The notes under the pieces: generated by a model | The model's input: only the letters and a program-made list of their open reading frames with translations | Told to the model about the DNA's origin: nothing | Databases searched by the model: none | Assembly (NCBI GenBank): GCA_031119395.1 | Contig: JAVHYA010000027.1 | Location: forward strand, 1-59,389 | Reading direction: 5' to 3' | DNA: 59,389 nucleotides | Source of the DNA: Pseudomonadota bacterium | GTDB lineage: Bacteria > Pseudomonadota > Gammaproteobacteria > Burkholderiales > Burkholderiaceae_C | Part shown: one piece after another, positions 6,799-15,928 of the stretch | Numbering within the stretch: position 1 is the stretch's first letter | Layout of the letters: every line of letters begins with the position of its first letter | Translations under genes and position numbers: made by a program

Positions 6799-9700
6799 GG
6801 GCGGTTCTCCTGTGGACTGGCGCGGCCTTCGCGCGCCCACTCGGGCAGCGCAGGCAAGGACGGCAGCGTGGGCAGCTTCGGCAGTTCCTGCTGCAGTGCG
6901 CTGCCGATGCGGCGCGGCACCTTGGTCACGCGCGGGTCGGCCCAGGTGCCGTCGATCTGGAACTCCTGGGTCGCCGCCACGGCCAGCGGCTTGCTGAGCA
7001 CCATCTGCGCCAGGAAGGTGCCCAGGCCGATGGCGGGGTTGATGGCGGTCGCCACCAGCGCGGCGGTGCCGGCATTGATCTCCGGCACCACCACGACGCG
7101 CAGATTCTGCGTCTCGCGCGCGATGTCGGCCGAGCCGTCCATCAGCACGGCGGCGTTGACGCCCTTCATCTGCAGGTTGTTGGTGGTGGCGATGCCGTCG
7201 GCGATGTGCGCGTCGCCGCGGATGAAGTCGAAGGCGAAACCGGCGCTGAAGATGTCGCGGAAGTCCAGGGTCAGCCGCCGCGGCAGGGCCTGCAGGCTCA
7301 GCACGCCCAACAGCTTGGCGATGCCGGGCTCGGCCTTGAGGAACTGGCCCGAGGTCATGTCCAGGTGCATCTGGCCGCCCAGGCTGGGGTAGTCGATGGA
7401 GAAGGGCGAGCCGCGCCACTGCACCTCGCCCGCCAGCTCCCCCTTGCCGCGCGCCAGCACGCCCTTCATGCCGAAGCGCTCGAGCAGCGCGCCGGCGTCG
7501 GTGATGTCCAGCTTGAAATTCATCGCGGTGCGCCGCGGCGCCCGGCCGCCGGCGTTGGGCGCGGCGGCCCAGGAGCCCTGGGCGCTGAAGGCGCCTTCGG
7601 GCGTGGTCAGGGCCAGCTTGTTGAGGCGCCACTCGCGCGTGGCGCCGCCGCGGTTGACGGCGTCGATCTCGGCACGGCCGAGCTTGCGGCCGAGCAGCTC
7701 GAAGTCGTCGACCACCACGTCCAGCGCGGGCAGGTCGCCGGGCTCCTCGTCGAGCAGCGATTCGACCTGCTTCGCCTCGCTGGGCTCGATCTTCAGGCGC
7801 GCGAGGCGGGCGTAGAGGCGCCCGGCCTGCTGCACGCGGTACTCGGCATAGCCGCTGAGCTCACGGGCGTCGATGTTGGCGCGCCAGAGCGTGCCCTCGC
7901 GCGTGCCGCCCATCACCACGTCGTGCAGCGTGCGGCCTGCCACCGCGAACTCGCCGGCACGGATCGCCACCAGCGTGGGCACCCAGGCCGATTCCTCGGC
8001 CTCGCTTGCGGGCGCCATGGCCTGGGTGCTGCCGGCCGCGTTCTCCTCGAAGACCTTGCGCCAGGCCTCCACGTCGACCCGCGGCAGGGCGATGTTGGCC
8101 AGCACGCCGCTCTCCGGAAGCGCACCGGACTCGACCGCCGCCTGCCCGATGCGCACGGCGCCGCGCAGCACGCGGGCGGCACCGGCCGTCAGTTCGCGCT
8201 CGTACTGGGCCGAGGCCGCGCTGCCCAGCGTCATCTCGAACTGGTCGCGCGTGGCGCGGCCCTCGCGGTCGCGCCGCAGCACGGTCTGCGCCACGCGCAG
8301 GGGCACGGAATCGCCGGCCGCCTTGCCCAGCGGGGCCGGCAGGTCCAGCGCCAGGCCCTGCAGGTTGCTGTCGAGGCTGAATTCGGGCGTCTCGTCCCGC
8401 ATGCCGAAGGTGGCGGTGTAGGCCGTGCCGCCCTGCATCTGGCGCGCCAGCCGGGTGAGCCAAGCGGCCTCGCGCGCGGCGCGCAGCCCGTCGGCCGTGA
8501 CGTTGCCGGTGGCGCGCAGGCTGAAGTCCTGGCCGGCCGACGAGTAGCGCCCCTTGCCTTCGACGCGCACGTCGCCGCCGCCGAAGCGCGCCTGGACGCC
8601 GGCCAGCGAGAAGCCGCTCTCGGTGAAGCTGAGCGTGCCGCGCGCCTGCGTGAGCGGCGGCGCCTCGGGCGCCAGGCGCAGCTCGTTGTCGGCCAGCACC
8701 ACGCCCGCCTGCACCTTGGCCTTGTCCATGGCATCCAGTGGAAGCTCGAGCTTGAGCCGGTAGTCGCTGTTGCCGGTGGCGCGCACGCCGGCCACGAAAT
8801 CGCGCGCGCCGCCCAGCAGGGGCGCGCCGACGCGCAGCACGTCGCCCAGCGGACCGCGGGCCTGCGCATCGACCTGCAGCACGCCATGGTCGAGGTTGGG
8901 GATGCGCGCCTCGCCCTTCACCATCTCGACCGCGGGGGCGCCGGCAATGCGCGCACGGGCGTTGTTCACCTGCATGCTCGCGCGCTCGAAGACCAACTCG
9001 CCCGACAGGGCCGTGAGCGGCGGCCACGCGGAGGGCTTGCCGCCGGCCTCGTGGGGCACATAGGCGTAGTGCACGTCGTGCACCTTGGCCGCGATGCGGA
9101 ACTCGCCCTGCCGGGGGTCGAGGAAGGGCATGTCCCACAGGTCGCCGCGCAGGCGGAAGTCGACGCCGCTGGCCTCGCCCTTCGTCACGGCATCGCGCAC
9201 GTAGTCGCGCACGTCCTTGGGGATGTCCAGCGGCAGGTAGCGCCACACGCGCGTGCCGTCGGCGCGCGTGAGCTGGCCCTTGAGGTCCAGGATGCCGGGA
9301 AAGCGCGACTTGCTGCCCGACTTCGCGGGGTCGCTGGTGCGCCAGGCCAGCTCGGCCATGCCCTGGGCGTCGGCGTTGGCGAAGCGCACGTCGGGCATGG
9401 CGAGCTCGATGCGCTCGCCGTCGCGCTTCCAGCGCAGCCGGCCGCTGAACTGCGCCAGCGGGAGCACCGGGTCTTCGAACACGCCGGGCAGGTCCAGCGC
9501 GCCGTCGGCCATCGCCAGCGACGCGGTGCCGCCGGCCTGCGTCATCTCGAATTCGGCATCGAGGCCGCGCACGCCGGGCACGCCGACCGGCGGCCGGGCC
9601 TGCGCGATGCGGGCGGCGGGGGTGGAGAGGTCCACGCTGGAGGCCAGGCTCAGGCCCGTGACGCGGCCCCGGGCCTGGTAGGTCCGAGGAGTTTCCAGCG

Positions 9701-10919
9701 GCCCCTGCCAGGCCACGTCGATGTTCTCGACGAGACCGCGTGGCGCGCGGGCGGCGATGACCTGGTGGGCCTGGTCGCCGATGGGCAGGCGGTTGGCGAT
9801 CAGCGCCAGGGCCCCCAGGTCCAGCCGGTCGGCGCGGAAGGCGCCGCTTTCGGGCGTGCGGCCCTTGGCCGGCACGCGCTGGAACCACAGGTTGCCGCCC
9901 GGCCAGCGCATGCCGCTGCCGGTGGTGAATTGCAGGTCGCGGGTGGAGAAGGCGAACAGGTCGTCGCTGCTGTGCACCGCCAGCCGCCCGGTGACCTGGC
10001 TGAGCACGAGCGGCTCCAGCGACTCGCCCAACACGGCGTTGACGCGGGCCAGTCCCAGGTCGGCGGCGCCGCCGACCGGCCGGCCGTCGTCCACGTCGAC
10101 CCAGGCGCGCAGGGCGCCGTTGCCCTCGCGGATGCGCGCGTCCAGCGTCACGTACTGGCCCAGACGCGTCACGTCGATGCGCGGCAGCTCGGCGTAGAGC
10201 TGGCCGTCCCAGGTCTGCCAGTTGCCGCTGCGCACCGACAGCAGCGGCTGGCGGAAGTCGCCCTGAACGGTGAAGCGGTCGCCCCAGCCGGCCGGCGGCG
10301 TGGCGTCCAGCCGCATGAGGTGGCGGCGCGCGCTGTTGCGGGAGACAAAGCGCACGTCGTTCAGCAGCAGCGGCGCGGCACCGCGCTTCTCGTCGGTCCA
10401 GCGCACCGTGCCGCGCTCGACGACGAACTCGCGCTGCGAGAAGAACCAGTCGGCCGAGCGGGTGTCCTCGCCGCCGTCCTTCGACAGGTCCAGGCCCGCG
10501 ACATGCAGCCGCCCGGCGGCGTCCAGGCGCACCTCGGCCTCCGGGCGGTCGATGTAGAGCTGCTCGAAGCTCAGGTGCCACAGCGAGCGCGGCGAGACGC
10601 TGGCCACCACCCGCGCCAGGCGCAGCGCGTCGCGCCGCTGCGCGTCCTGCAGCACCACGTCGCGCAGCTCGATGGTGGGGAAAAGCCCCTTGGATTCTGC
10701 GGTGATCGAGCCGATGTGCACGGGGGCGCCGATGGCCTTGCTGGCCTGCTGCTCCAGCGCACCACGGTAATCGGCGATTCGCGGCACAATCCACGCGTGT
10801 AGGACCACGACGGACAGCGCGAAGACCAGCCATGCGGCGATCAGCAGCCCCAGCAGCCAACGCGCCGTCACAGCCGTCATCTTGAGCAGTCGTGAAGGGG
10901 TAGGCGTCGTGACGTTCAT
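6795..10919 (-). CDS. yhdP: YhdP-family AsmA-like envelope protein
   Basis: A 1374-residue protein with one N-terminal TM helix (about 18-44, WLLGLLIAAWLVFALSVVVL) followed by a very long periplasmic beta-rich region. This is the AsmA/TamB-like groove architecture that in YhdP moves phospholipids to the outer membrane. The C-terminal AsmA-type end contains LDFRDIFSAGFAFDFIRGD and AINPAIGLGTFLAQ, typical of the family. Length fits the family (about 1270-1400). The start at 10919 leaves only 25 bp to the divergent glnE. The downstream Nit gene overlaps its stop. Confidence 0.9.
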   Translation of the reverse strand: MNVTTPTPSRLLKMTAVTARWLLGLLIAAWLVFALSVVVLHAWIVPRIADYRGALEQQASKAIGAPVHIGSITAESKGLFPTIELRDVVLQDAQRRDALRLARVVASVSPRSLWHLSFEQLYIDRPEAEVRLDAAGRLHVAGLDLSKDGGEDTRSADWFFSQREFVVERGTVRWTDEKRGAAPLLLNDVRFVSRNSARRHLMRLDATPPAGWGDRFTVQGDFRQPLLSVRSGNWQTWDGQLYAELPRIDVTRLGQYVTLDARIREGNGALRAWVDVDDGRPVGGAADLGLARVNAVLGESLEPLVLSQVTGRLAVHSSDDLFAFSTRDLQFTTGSGMRWPGGNLWFQRVPAKGRTPESGAFRADRLDLGALALIANRLPIGDQAHQVIAARAPRGLVENIDVAWQGPLETPRTYQARGRVTGLSLASSVDLSTPAARIAQARPPVGVPGVRGLDAEFEMTQAGGTASLAMADGALDLPGVFEDPVLPLAQFSGRLRWKRDGERIELAMPDVRFANADAQGMAELAWRTSDPAKSGSKSRFPGILDLKGQLTRADGTRVWRYLPLDIPKDVRDYVRDAVTKGEASGVDFRLRGDLWDMPFLDPRQGEFRIAAKVHDVHYAYVPHEAGGKPSAWPPLTALSGELVFERASMQVNNARARIAGAPAVEMVKGEARIPNLDHGVLQVDAQARGPLGDVLRVGAPLLGGARDFVAGVRATGNSDYRLKLELPLDAMDKAKVQAGVVLADNELRLAPEAPPLTQARGTLSFTESGFSLAGVQARFGGGDVRVEGKGRYSSAGQDFSLRATGNVTADGLRAAREAAWLTRLARQMQGGTAYTATFGMRDETPEFSLDSNLQGLALDLPAPLGKAAGDSVPLRVAQTVLRRDREGRATRDQFEMTLGSAASAQYERELTAGAARVLRGAVRIGQAAVESGALPESGVLANIALPRVDVEAWRKVFEENAAGSTQAMAPASEAEESAWVPTLVAIRAGEFAVAGRTLHDVVMGGTREGTLWRANIDARELSGYAEYRVQQAGRLYARLARLKIEPSEAKQVESLLDEEPGDLPALDVVVDDFELLGRKLGRAEIDAVNRGGATREWRLNKLALTTPEGAFSAQGSWAAAPNAGGRAPRRTAMNFKLDITDAGALLERFGMKGVLARGKGELAGEVQWRGSPFSIDYPSLGGQMHLDMTSGQFLKAEPGIAKLLGVLSLQALPRRLTLDFRDIFSAGFAFDFIRGDAHIADGIATTNNLQMKGVNAAVLMDGSADIARETQNLRVVVVPEINAGTAALVATAINPAIGLGTFLAQMVLSKPLAVAATQEFQIDGTWADPRVTKVPRRIGSALQQELPKLPTLPSLPALPEWAREGRASPQENRP

Positions 10920-10944
10920 TGAGGATCGCGCTGTGTCGGAAATT

Positions 10945-13722
10945 ATGACCGCCGGCCCCGGGCCGGGTTCCTCCGCGGCGGGCGTCGGCGAAGCCGCGAC
11001 GCCGCCGTCCGCCCACGCCCGTTTCGTGCAACGCCTGCGGCGCCGTTATGCCGCGGAACTGCCCTTGCTGCCTGTAGGCGCACCGGTGCGCGGCCACATG
11101 GAGGCCGCCTACGGCGTGCTGCGCGAGCACGGCCATGCCCCCGGCGATGCGCTGCGCATCGTGCGCCAGCTCGTGATGGAGCGCCTGGTCTCGCTCGACT
11201 GCGACGGCCCCGCCCCGTGCGCGCTGTCGGACGTGACGCAGGCCGTGACGCAGCTGGCCGAATTCGCGCTCGACACCGCCTGCCGCGTCGCCTTCGACGA
11301 ACTCGATGCCGCGCATGGCCCCCCGCTGGGTCCCGAGGGTGTCCGGGCACAGCTGTGGGTGGTGGGCATGGGCAAGCTCGGCGCGCGGGAGCTCAATGTC
11401 TCCAGCGACATCGACCTCATCTACCTGTACGACCACGATGGCGAGACCGCCGGCGACGCCACCGGGCGCGGCCGGCTGTCGAACCAGGAGTACTTCGGCC
11501 GTGCCGTCAAGCGCATCTACCAGCTGGTGGGCGAGACGACCGAGCACGGCTTCGTCTTCCGCGTCGACCTGGCGCTGCGGCCCAACGGCAATTCCGGCCC
11601 GAGCGTGGTCTCGCTCGACGCACTGGAGGAGTACCTGCAGGTGCAGGGCCGCGAGTGGGAGCGCTTCGCCTGGCTCAAGAGCCGCGTGGTCGCGCCGACC
11701 GCCGTGGTGGCCGGGGGCTCGGCCCAGCCCTTGCGCACGGTGGTGCTGCCATTCGTCTTCCGCCGTTACCTGGACTACAGCGTGTTCGACGCGCTGCGCG
11801 TGCTGCACCGCCAGATCCGCGAGCAGGCCGCACGCCGCAGCGCCGGCCGGCCCGAGCGCGCCAACGACGTCAAGCTCTCGCGCGGCGGCATCCGCGAGAT
11901 CGAGTTCACGGTCCAGCTGCTGCAGGTGGTGCGCGGCGGCCAGTTCCCCGAGCTGCGCACGCGGCCCACGCTCGATGCGCTGCAGCGCCTGGCGCGCGCC
12001 GGGCTGATGCCGCAGGCCACCGCCGACACGCTGGCGCGCGCCTACGAGTTCCTGCGCCGCGTCGAGCATCGCATCCAGTACCTGGACGACCAGCAGACGC
12101 ACATGCTGCCGGTGGCCGACGAGGACCTGCGCTGGATCGCGCGCACCCTGGGATTTGCGGACTGCTGCGCCTTCCTGTCCGAGCTGGACGCCCACCGCGA
12201 GTTCGTGGCCGAGGAATTCGACAAGCTGCTGGGCGGCGGCGAAAAGCGCTGCAACGGCGGCCAGTGCAAGGGCGGCCCCAAGGGCGCGGCCCCCATCGAC
12301 CTGGCCGAGCTGCTGGCCGAGCTGCCGGCGCCCTTCGCCGAGCGGGTGAAGGCCTGGTGCGACCATCCACGCGTGCTGGCGCTGCGCGACGAGACCCGCG
12401 CCCGCCTGCGGCAGCTGGTGCGCCGCACCGGCCAATGGCTGCAGGAGCCGGATGGCGAAGGCGCCGGGCAGACGGCCAGCCACATCGAGGCGGCCCTGCG
12501 CTGGGCCGACTGGATCGAGCCGCTGCTGCGCCGCGAGAGCTACCTCGCGCTGCTGGTGGAACGGCCCGGCGTGCACGAGCGCCTGCTGCGCCTGCTCGGC
12601 TCGGCGAAGTGGCCTGCGCGCTACCTCATGCAGCACCCCGGCGTGATCGACGAGCTGGCCGGCGTCGAGATGCTGCGCGGCCGCTTCAACGCCGCGGAGT
12701 TCGAAGAAGAAGTGGAAGCCCGGCGCAGCTCGCTGTCGAGCACGGGCGAGGCCGACGAGGAGGCGCTGCTCAACGTGCTGCGCCGCGCCCACCATGCCGA
12801 GGTGTTCCGCACCCTGGCGCGCGATGTCGATGGCCGGCTCACCGTCGAGCAGGTCGCCGACGACCTGAGTGCGCTGGCCGATGCGGTGCTGCGCGTGACG
12901 GCCCGCTGGTGCTGGAGCCACGTGCGCAACCGCCACCGCGAGCAGCCGCAGTTCGCCATCATCGGCTACGGCAAGCTGGGCGGGAAGGAACTGGGCTACG
13001 GCAGCGACCTGGACATCGTCTTCGTCTACGACGACGACGACGAGAGCGCCGGCGACGTGTATGCCGCCTACGTGCGCAAGCTCATCAACTGGCTCACGGT
13101 GAAGACCGCCGAGGGCGACCTGTTCGAGATCGACACCGCGCTGCGGCCGAACGGCAACTCAGGCCTGCTGACCACCACCTTCGAGGCCTACGAGAAGTAC
13201 CAGCTCGGCCGCGGCAGCAACACCGCGTGGACCTGGGAGCACCAGGCCATGACGCGCGCGCGCTTCGTGCTGGGGGACCCCTCCCTGGGCACCCGCTTCG
13301 ATGCCGTCCGCGAGGCCGTCATCACCGCGCCGCGCGACATCGAGGCGCTGCGCCGCGAGATCGTCGCCATGCGCGAGAAGGTGCGCGCCGCGCATCCCGT
13401 CAAGGCGGACCGCTTCGACGTCAAGCACAGCCCCGGCGGCATGGTCGATGCGGAGTTCGCGGTGCAGTTCCTGGTGCTGTCGGCCTCGGGCGCGCACCCG
13501 GCGCTGGTGCCCAACCTCGGCAACATCGCGCTGCTGCTGCGGGCCGAGGCGGCGGGCTTGCTGCCCGTGGGCGTGGGCCGCGACGCGGCCGCCGCCTACC
13601 GCGAGCTGCGCCGCCTGCAGCATCGCGCACGGTTGAATGAGGAGCCGACCCAGTTCCCGCCGGCGCTGCTGGCGCCGCAGCGCGACGCCATGCTGGCGCT
13701 CTGGAGGGCGGTCTTTGGCTAA
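10945..13722 (+). CDS. glnE: Glutamine synthetase adenylyltransferase/adenylyl-removing enzyme
   Basis: A 925-residue bifunctional enzyme that adds or removes AMP on glutamine synthetase in response to PII and glutamine. It has two nucleotidyltransferase domains, each followed by a helical domain. The N-terminal (deadenylylating) domain has GMGKLGARELN and SSDIDLIYLYD near residues 142-160; the C-terminal (adenylylating) domain has GYGKLGGKELGYGSDLDIVF near 673-692. Each is followed by RPNGNSG. Length is close to E. coli GlnE (946). I chose ATG 10945; upstream in-frame codons run into the yhdP start region. The end overlaps rlpA by 8 nt. Confidence 0.93.
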   Translation: MTAGPGPGSSAAGVGEAATPPSAHARFVQRLRRRYAAELPLLPVGAPVRGHMEAAYGVLREHGHAPGDALRIVRQLVMERLVSLDCDGPAPCALSDVTQAVTQLAEFALDTACRVAFDELDAAHGPPLGPEGVRAQLWVVGMGKLGARELNVSSDIDLIYLYDHDGETAGDATGRGRLSNQEYFGRAVKRIYQLVGETTEHGFVFRVDLALRPNGNSGPSVVSLDALEEYLQVQGREWERFAWLKSRVVAPTAVVAGGSAQPLRTVVLPFVFRRYLDYSVFDALRVLHRQIREQAARRSAGRPERANDVKLSRGGIREIEFTVQLLQVVRGGQFPELRTRPTLDALQRLARAGLMPQATADTLARAYEFLRRVEHRIQYLDDQQTHMLPVADEDLRWIARTLGFADCCAFLSELDAHREFVAEEFDKLLGGGEKRCNGGQCKGGPKGAAPIDLAELLAELPAPFAERVKAWCDHPRVLALRDETRARLRQLVRRTGQWLQEPDGEGAGQTASHIEAALRWADWIEPLLRRESYLALLVERPGVHERLLRLLGSAKWPARYLMQHPGVIDELAGVEMLRGRFNAAEFEEEVEARRSSLSSTGEADEEALLNVLRRAHHAEVFRTLARDVDGRLTVEQVADDLSALADAVLRVTARWCWSHVRNRHREQPQFAIIGYGKLGGKELGYGSDLDIVFVYDDDDESAGDVYAAYVRKLINWLTVKTAEGDLFEIDTALRPNGNSGLLTTTFEAYEKYQLGRGSNTAWTWEHQAMTRARFVLGDPSLGTRFDAVREAVITAPRDIEALRREIVAMREKVRAAHPVKADRFDVKHSPGGMVDAEFAVQFLVLSASGAHPALVPNLGNIALLLRAEAAGLLPVGVGRDAAAAYRELRRLQHRARLNEEPTQFPPALLAPQRDAMLALWRAVFG

Positions 13723-14863
13723 GGTCGTGGGGTGGCTGGCCCTGGCGTGTGCGGTGGCGCTGGCCGGCTGCGCGAGCGGTCCACGCGGCAGCCGCGACGG
13801 CGCGCCCAGCGCCGTGCCCAGCGGGCTCGATCGGGTGCCCGATGCCGAGCCACGCATCGAGCCCGTGCGCAGCAGCGGCGGCACCAGCAAGCCCTACACC
13901 GTGCTGGGCCGGGCCTACACGCCGATCACCGACGACCGCCCCTTCCGCGAAAGCGGCCTGGCCTCGTGGTACGGCACGGGCTTCCATGCCCAGTCCACCG
14001 CCAGCGGCGAGCCCTACGACATGTACGGGATGACGGCCGCGCACAAGACGCTGCCCCTGCCCAGCTACGTGCGCGTACGCAACCCGGCCAACGGCCGCGA
14101 GGTGATCGTGCGCGTGAACGATCGCGGCCCCTTCCACGACGGCCGGATCATCGACCTCAGCTACACGGCCGCCCTGCGGCTGGACCTGCTGCGCGGCGTG
14201 GCGCCGGTGGAGATCGAGCGCATCACCAACGAGGACATCCGCACGGGCGCCTGGCGCCGCGAGGGCGACACGCGGCTGGCCGCCGCCCCGGCGCCCGTGG
14301 CAGCACCGCGCAACGACGTCGTGACCGTGCCGGCAGCGTGGGCGACGCCCGTCGCGGCCCGACCGGGCGATCGCCCGCCATCGGCGATGCGCGCCACCGG
14401 CACGCTGGTCGCGCAGGCCACGCCGCTGCCCACCGAAGCGGACGCCGGCGCGCCGACCGCCAGCGATGCCGCGCCGCCGCCGCGCTTTCGCGGCATGGAG
14501 GTGACGGACCTGCCGGCGCTCACCCCGGCTTCACCGCCGCCTGCGGCCGCGCCGGCGCCCTCGCCGGCACCTTCGAGCGCTGCGCCCGCGGCGCCCTCTG
14601 GCAGTCCGTCGACCGCCGGCGCGCCCGCGCCGGGCTTCTGGGTGCAGCTTGGCGCCTTCCGCGAGCGCGAGGGCGCCGACGGCCTGCAGGCCCAGGCCGG
14701 GCGCGCCCTGCCCGCGCTGACGACGCAGTTGCGCGTGTTCAGCGAGAACGGCACCCACCGGCTGCAGGCCGGGCCCTTCGCCACGCGCGAAGCGGCCAAC
14801 GATACGGCCACGCAGCTGCGCAACGGGCTGCGCCTGGCGCCGATCGTGGTCGAGCGGCGCTGA
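13715..14863 (+). CDS. rlpA: RlpA-type septal lytic transglycosylase with SPOR domain
   Basis: A 382-residue lipoprotein. TTG 13715 is the best start: it follows GGAGG at 13703-13707 by 7 nt and gives a clean signal (WLALACAVALAGC). The double-psi beta-barrel domain (about 85-175) contains GLASWYG, AQSTASGEPYDMYGMTAAHK, VRVNDRGPFHDGRIIDLS, the RlpA core that cleaves naked glycan. A Pro/Ala-rich linker of about 120 residues precedes a SPOR domain at the C-terminus (GFWVQLGAF, LQAGPFATR), which binds denuded septal peptidoglycan. The start overlaps the end of glnE, implying coupling with it. Confidence 0.9.
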   Translation: MAKVVGWLALACAVALAGCASGPRGSRDGAPSAVPSGLDRVPDAEPRIEPVRSSGGTSKPYTVLGRAYTPITDDRPFRESGLASWYGTGFHAQSTASGEPYDMYGMTAAHKTLPLPSYVRVRNPANGREVIVRVNDRGPFHDGRIIDLSYTAALRLDLLRGVAPVEIERITNEDIRTGAWRREGDTRLAAAPAPVAAPRNDVVTVPAAWATPVAARPGDRPPSAMRATGTLVAQATPLPTEADAGAPTASDAAPPPRFRGMEVTDLPALTPASPPPAAAPAPSPAPSSAAPAAPSGSPSTAGAPAPGFWVQLGAFREREGADGLQAQAGRALPALTTQLRVFSENGTHRLQAGPFATREAANDTATQLRNGLRLAPIVVERR

Positions 14864-14877
14864 GCGCCCTGCGTCCG

Positions 14878-15765
14878 CTACGCGGGAAACTCGGCCGCGA
14901 TGCGCGCCAGCTTGTCGGGGTTGCGCTGTGCATGGATGCGCACGATGCGCTCGCCCTCCCATTCGAAGGCCTGGACCGACTCCAGCATGCCGCCGACGTA
15001 GCGCAGCAGGCCGGGCGCGCCGTTGACCTCGGCCACCACGAGCTTCAGCGCGTTCGCGTGCCGGCGCGCGATGGCGAAGTACAGCTGCGCCACGCGCTGC
15101 CCGCCCACCAACGGCCGGCCGAAGGACGGCACCTTGCCGCCGCCGTCGCCGATGAGCGCCACGTCTTCCGCCAGCAGCGCCTTCAGGCCCTGCAGGTCGC
15201 CGCGCGCCGAAGCGTCGGCGAAGCTGCGCAGCAGCGCCATCTGCCGCTCGCGGGCCACCGTGAATCGCGGCCGACCTTCCTGCACGGCGGCCTTGGCGCG
15301 GTGCACCAGCTGGCGGCAGGCGGCCTCGCTCCTGCCCAGCGTGGCGGCGACCTCGGCGTAATCGACGTCGAAGACCTCGCGCAGCAGGAAGGCCGCGCGC
15401 GCGTCGGGCGCGAGCCGCTCGAGCACGGCGAGGAAGGCGACGGACAGCGTGTCGGCCCGCTCGACGATGGCCTCGGGCGTGGCCGGCCCGTCGGCGTCGG
15501 CCTCGACCATCGGCTCGGGCAGCCAGGTGCCGACGTAATGCTCGCGCTGGCGCTGGGCGGAGCGCAGGCGGTCGAGCGCCAGTCGCGTGGTCACGGTGAC
15601 CAGCCAGGCCTCGGGGTTGTCCAGCGTGTGGTGGGCCGCCTCGTGCCAGCGCAGCCAGGCGTCCTGCACCACGTCCTCGGCTTCGGCCACGGAGCCGAGC
15701 ATGCGGTAGGCGATGCCCTTGAGGCGCGGGCGGTGGCGGTCGAAGGTGCGGGTGGCGTCGTCCAT
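14878..15765 (-). CDS. ECF41-type RNA polymerase sigma factor with SnoaL-like C-terminal domain
   Basis: A 295-residue extracytoplasmic-function sigma factor. It has sigma-2 (YRMLGSVAEAEDVVQDAWLRW) and sigma-4 (RAAFLLREVFDVDYAEVAATLGRSEAACRQLVHRA in overlapping parts), then a SnoaL-fold extension of about 110 residues. The linker motif WLPEP and the C-terminal DGGGK and NPDKL are hallmarks of ECF41 (SigJ) sigma factors, whose C-terminal domain regulates their activity instead of an anti-sigma. The usual partner gene of this group (a carboxymuconolactone decarboxylase or oxidoreductase) is not adjacent. MDDATRTF at 15765 is the natural start. Confidence 0.9.
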   Translation of the reverse strand: MDDATRTFDRHRPRLKGIAYRMLGSVAEAEDVVQDAWLRWHEAAHHTLDNPEAWLVTVTTRLALDRLRSAQRQREHYVGTWLPEPMVEADADGPATPEAIVERADTLSVAFLAVLERLAPDARAAFLLREVFDVDYAEVAATLGRSEAACRQLVHRAKAAVQEGRPRFTVARERQMALLRSFADASARGDLQGLKALLAEDVALIGDGGGKVPSFGRPLVGGQRVAQLYFAIARRHANALKLVVAEVNGAPGLLRYVGGMLESVQAFEWEGERIVRIHAQRNPDKLARIAAEFPA

Positions 15766-15825
15766 GACGACTAGACGGACGAGCGGCGCGGGCTGTGACA
15801 GCCGGCGCGGGCCCTGCCCCGGTGT

Positions 15826-15888
15826 GCTATCGAAAAGACAGCTTCCCGCGCCCACCGCACGGGCGCTGGAGGCCGATCTGGCTTGAAA
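15826..15888 (+). repeat. Dispersed two-hairpin repeat copy
   Basis: It starts GCTATCGAAAAGACAGC, continues GCGCCCACCGCACGGGCGCTGG and ends CCGATCTGGCTTGAAA. All blocks of the family are present. It occupies the gap between the sigma-factor gene and the ferritin-like gene. Confidence 0.8.
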
Positions 15889-15928
15889 GACGATGCGAGG
15901 CCGGGCACGCGCCAGCCGTGCGCGCCGC

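Noticed and set aside
7206-10802. Long open frame opposite yhdP (about 1198 codons)
   Set aside because: Composition is typical of an antisense shadow, and the yhdP frame is complete.
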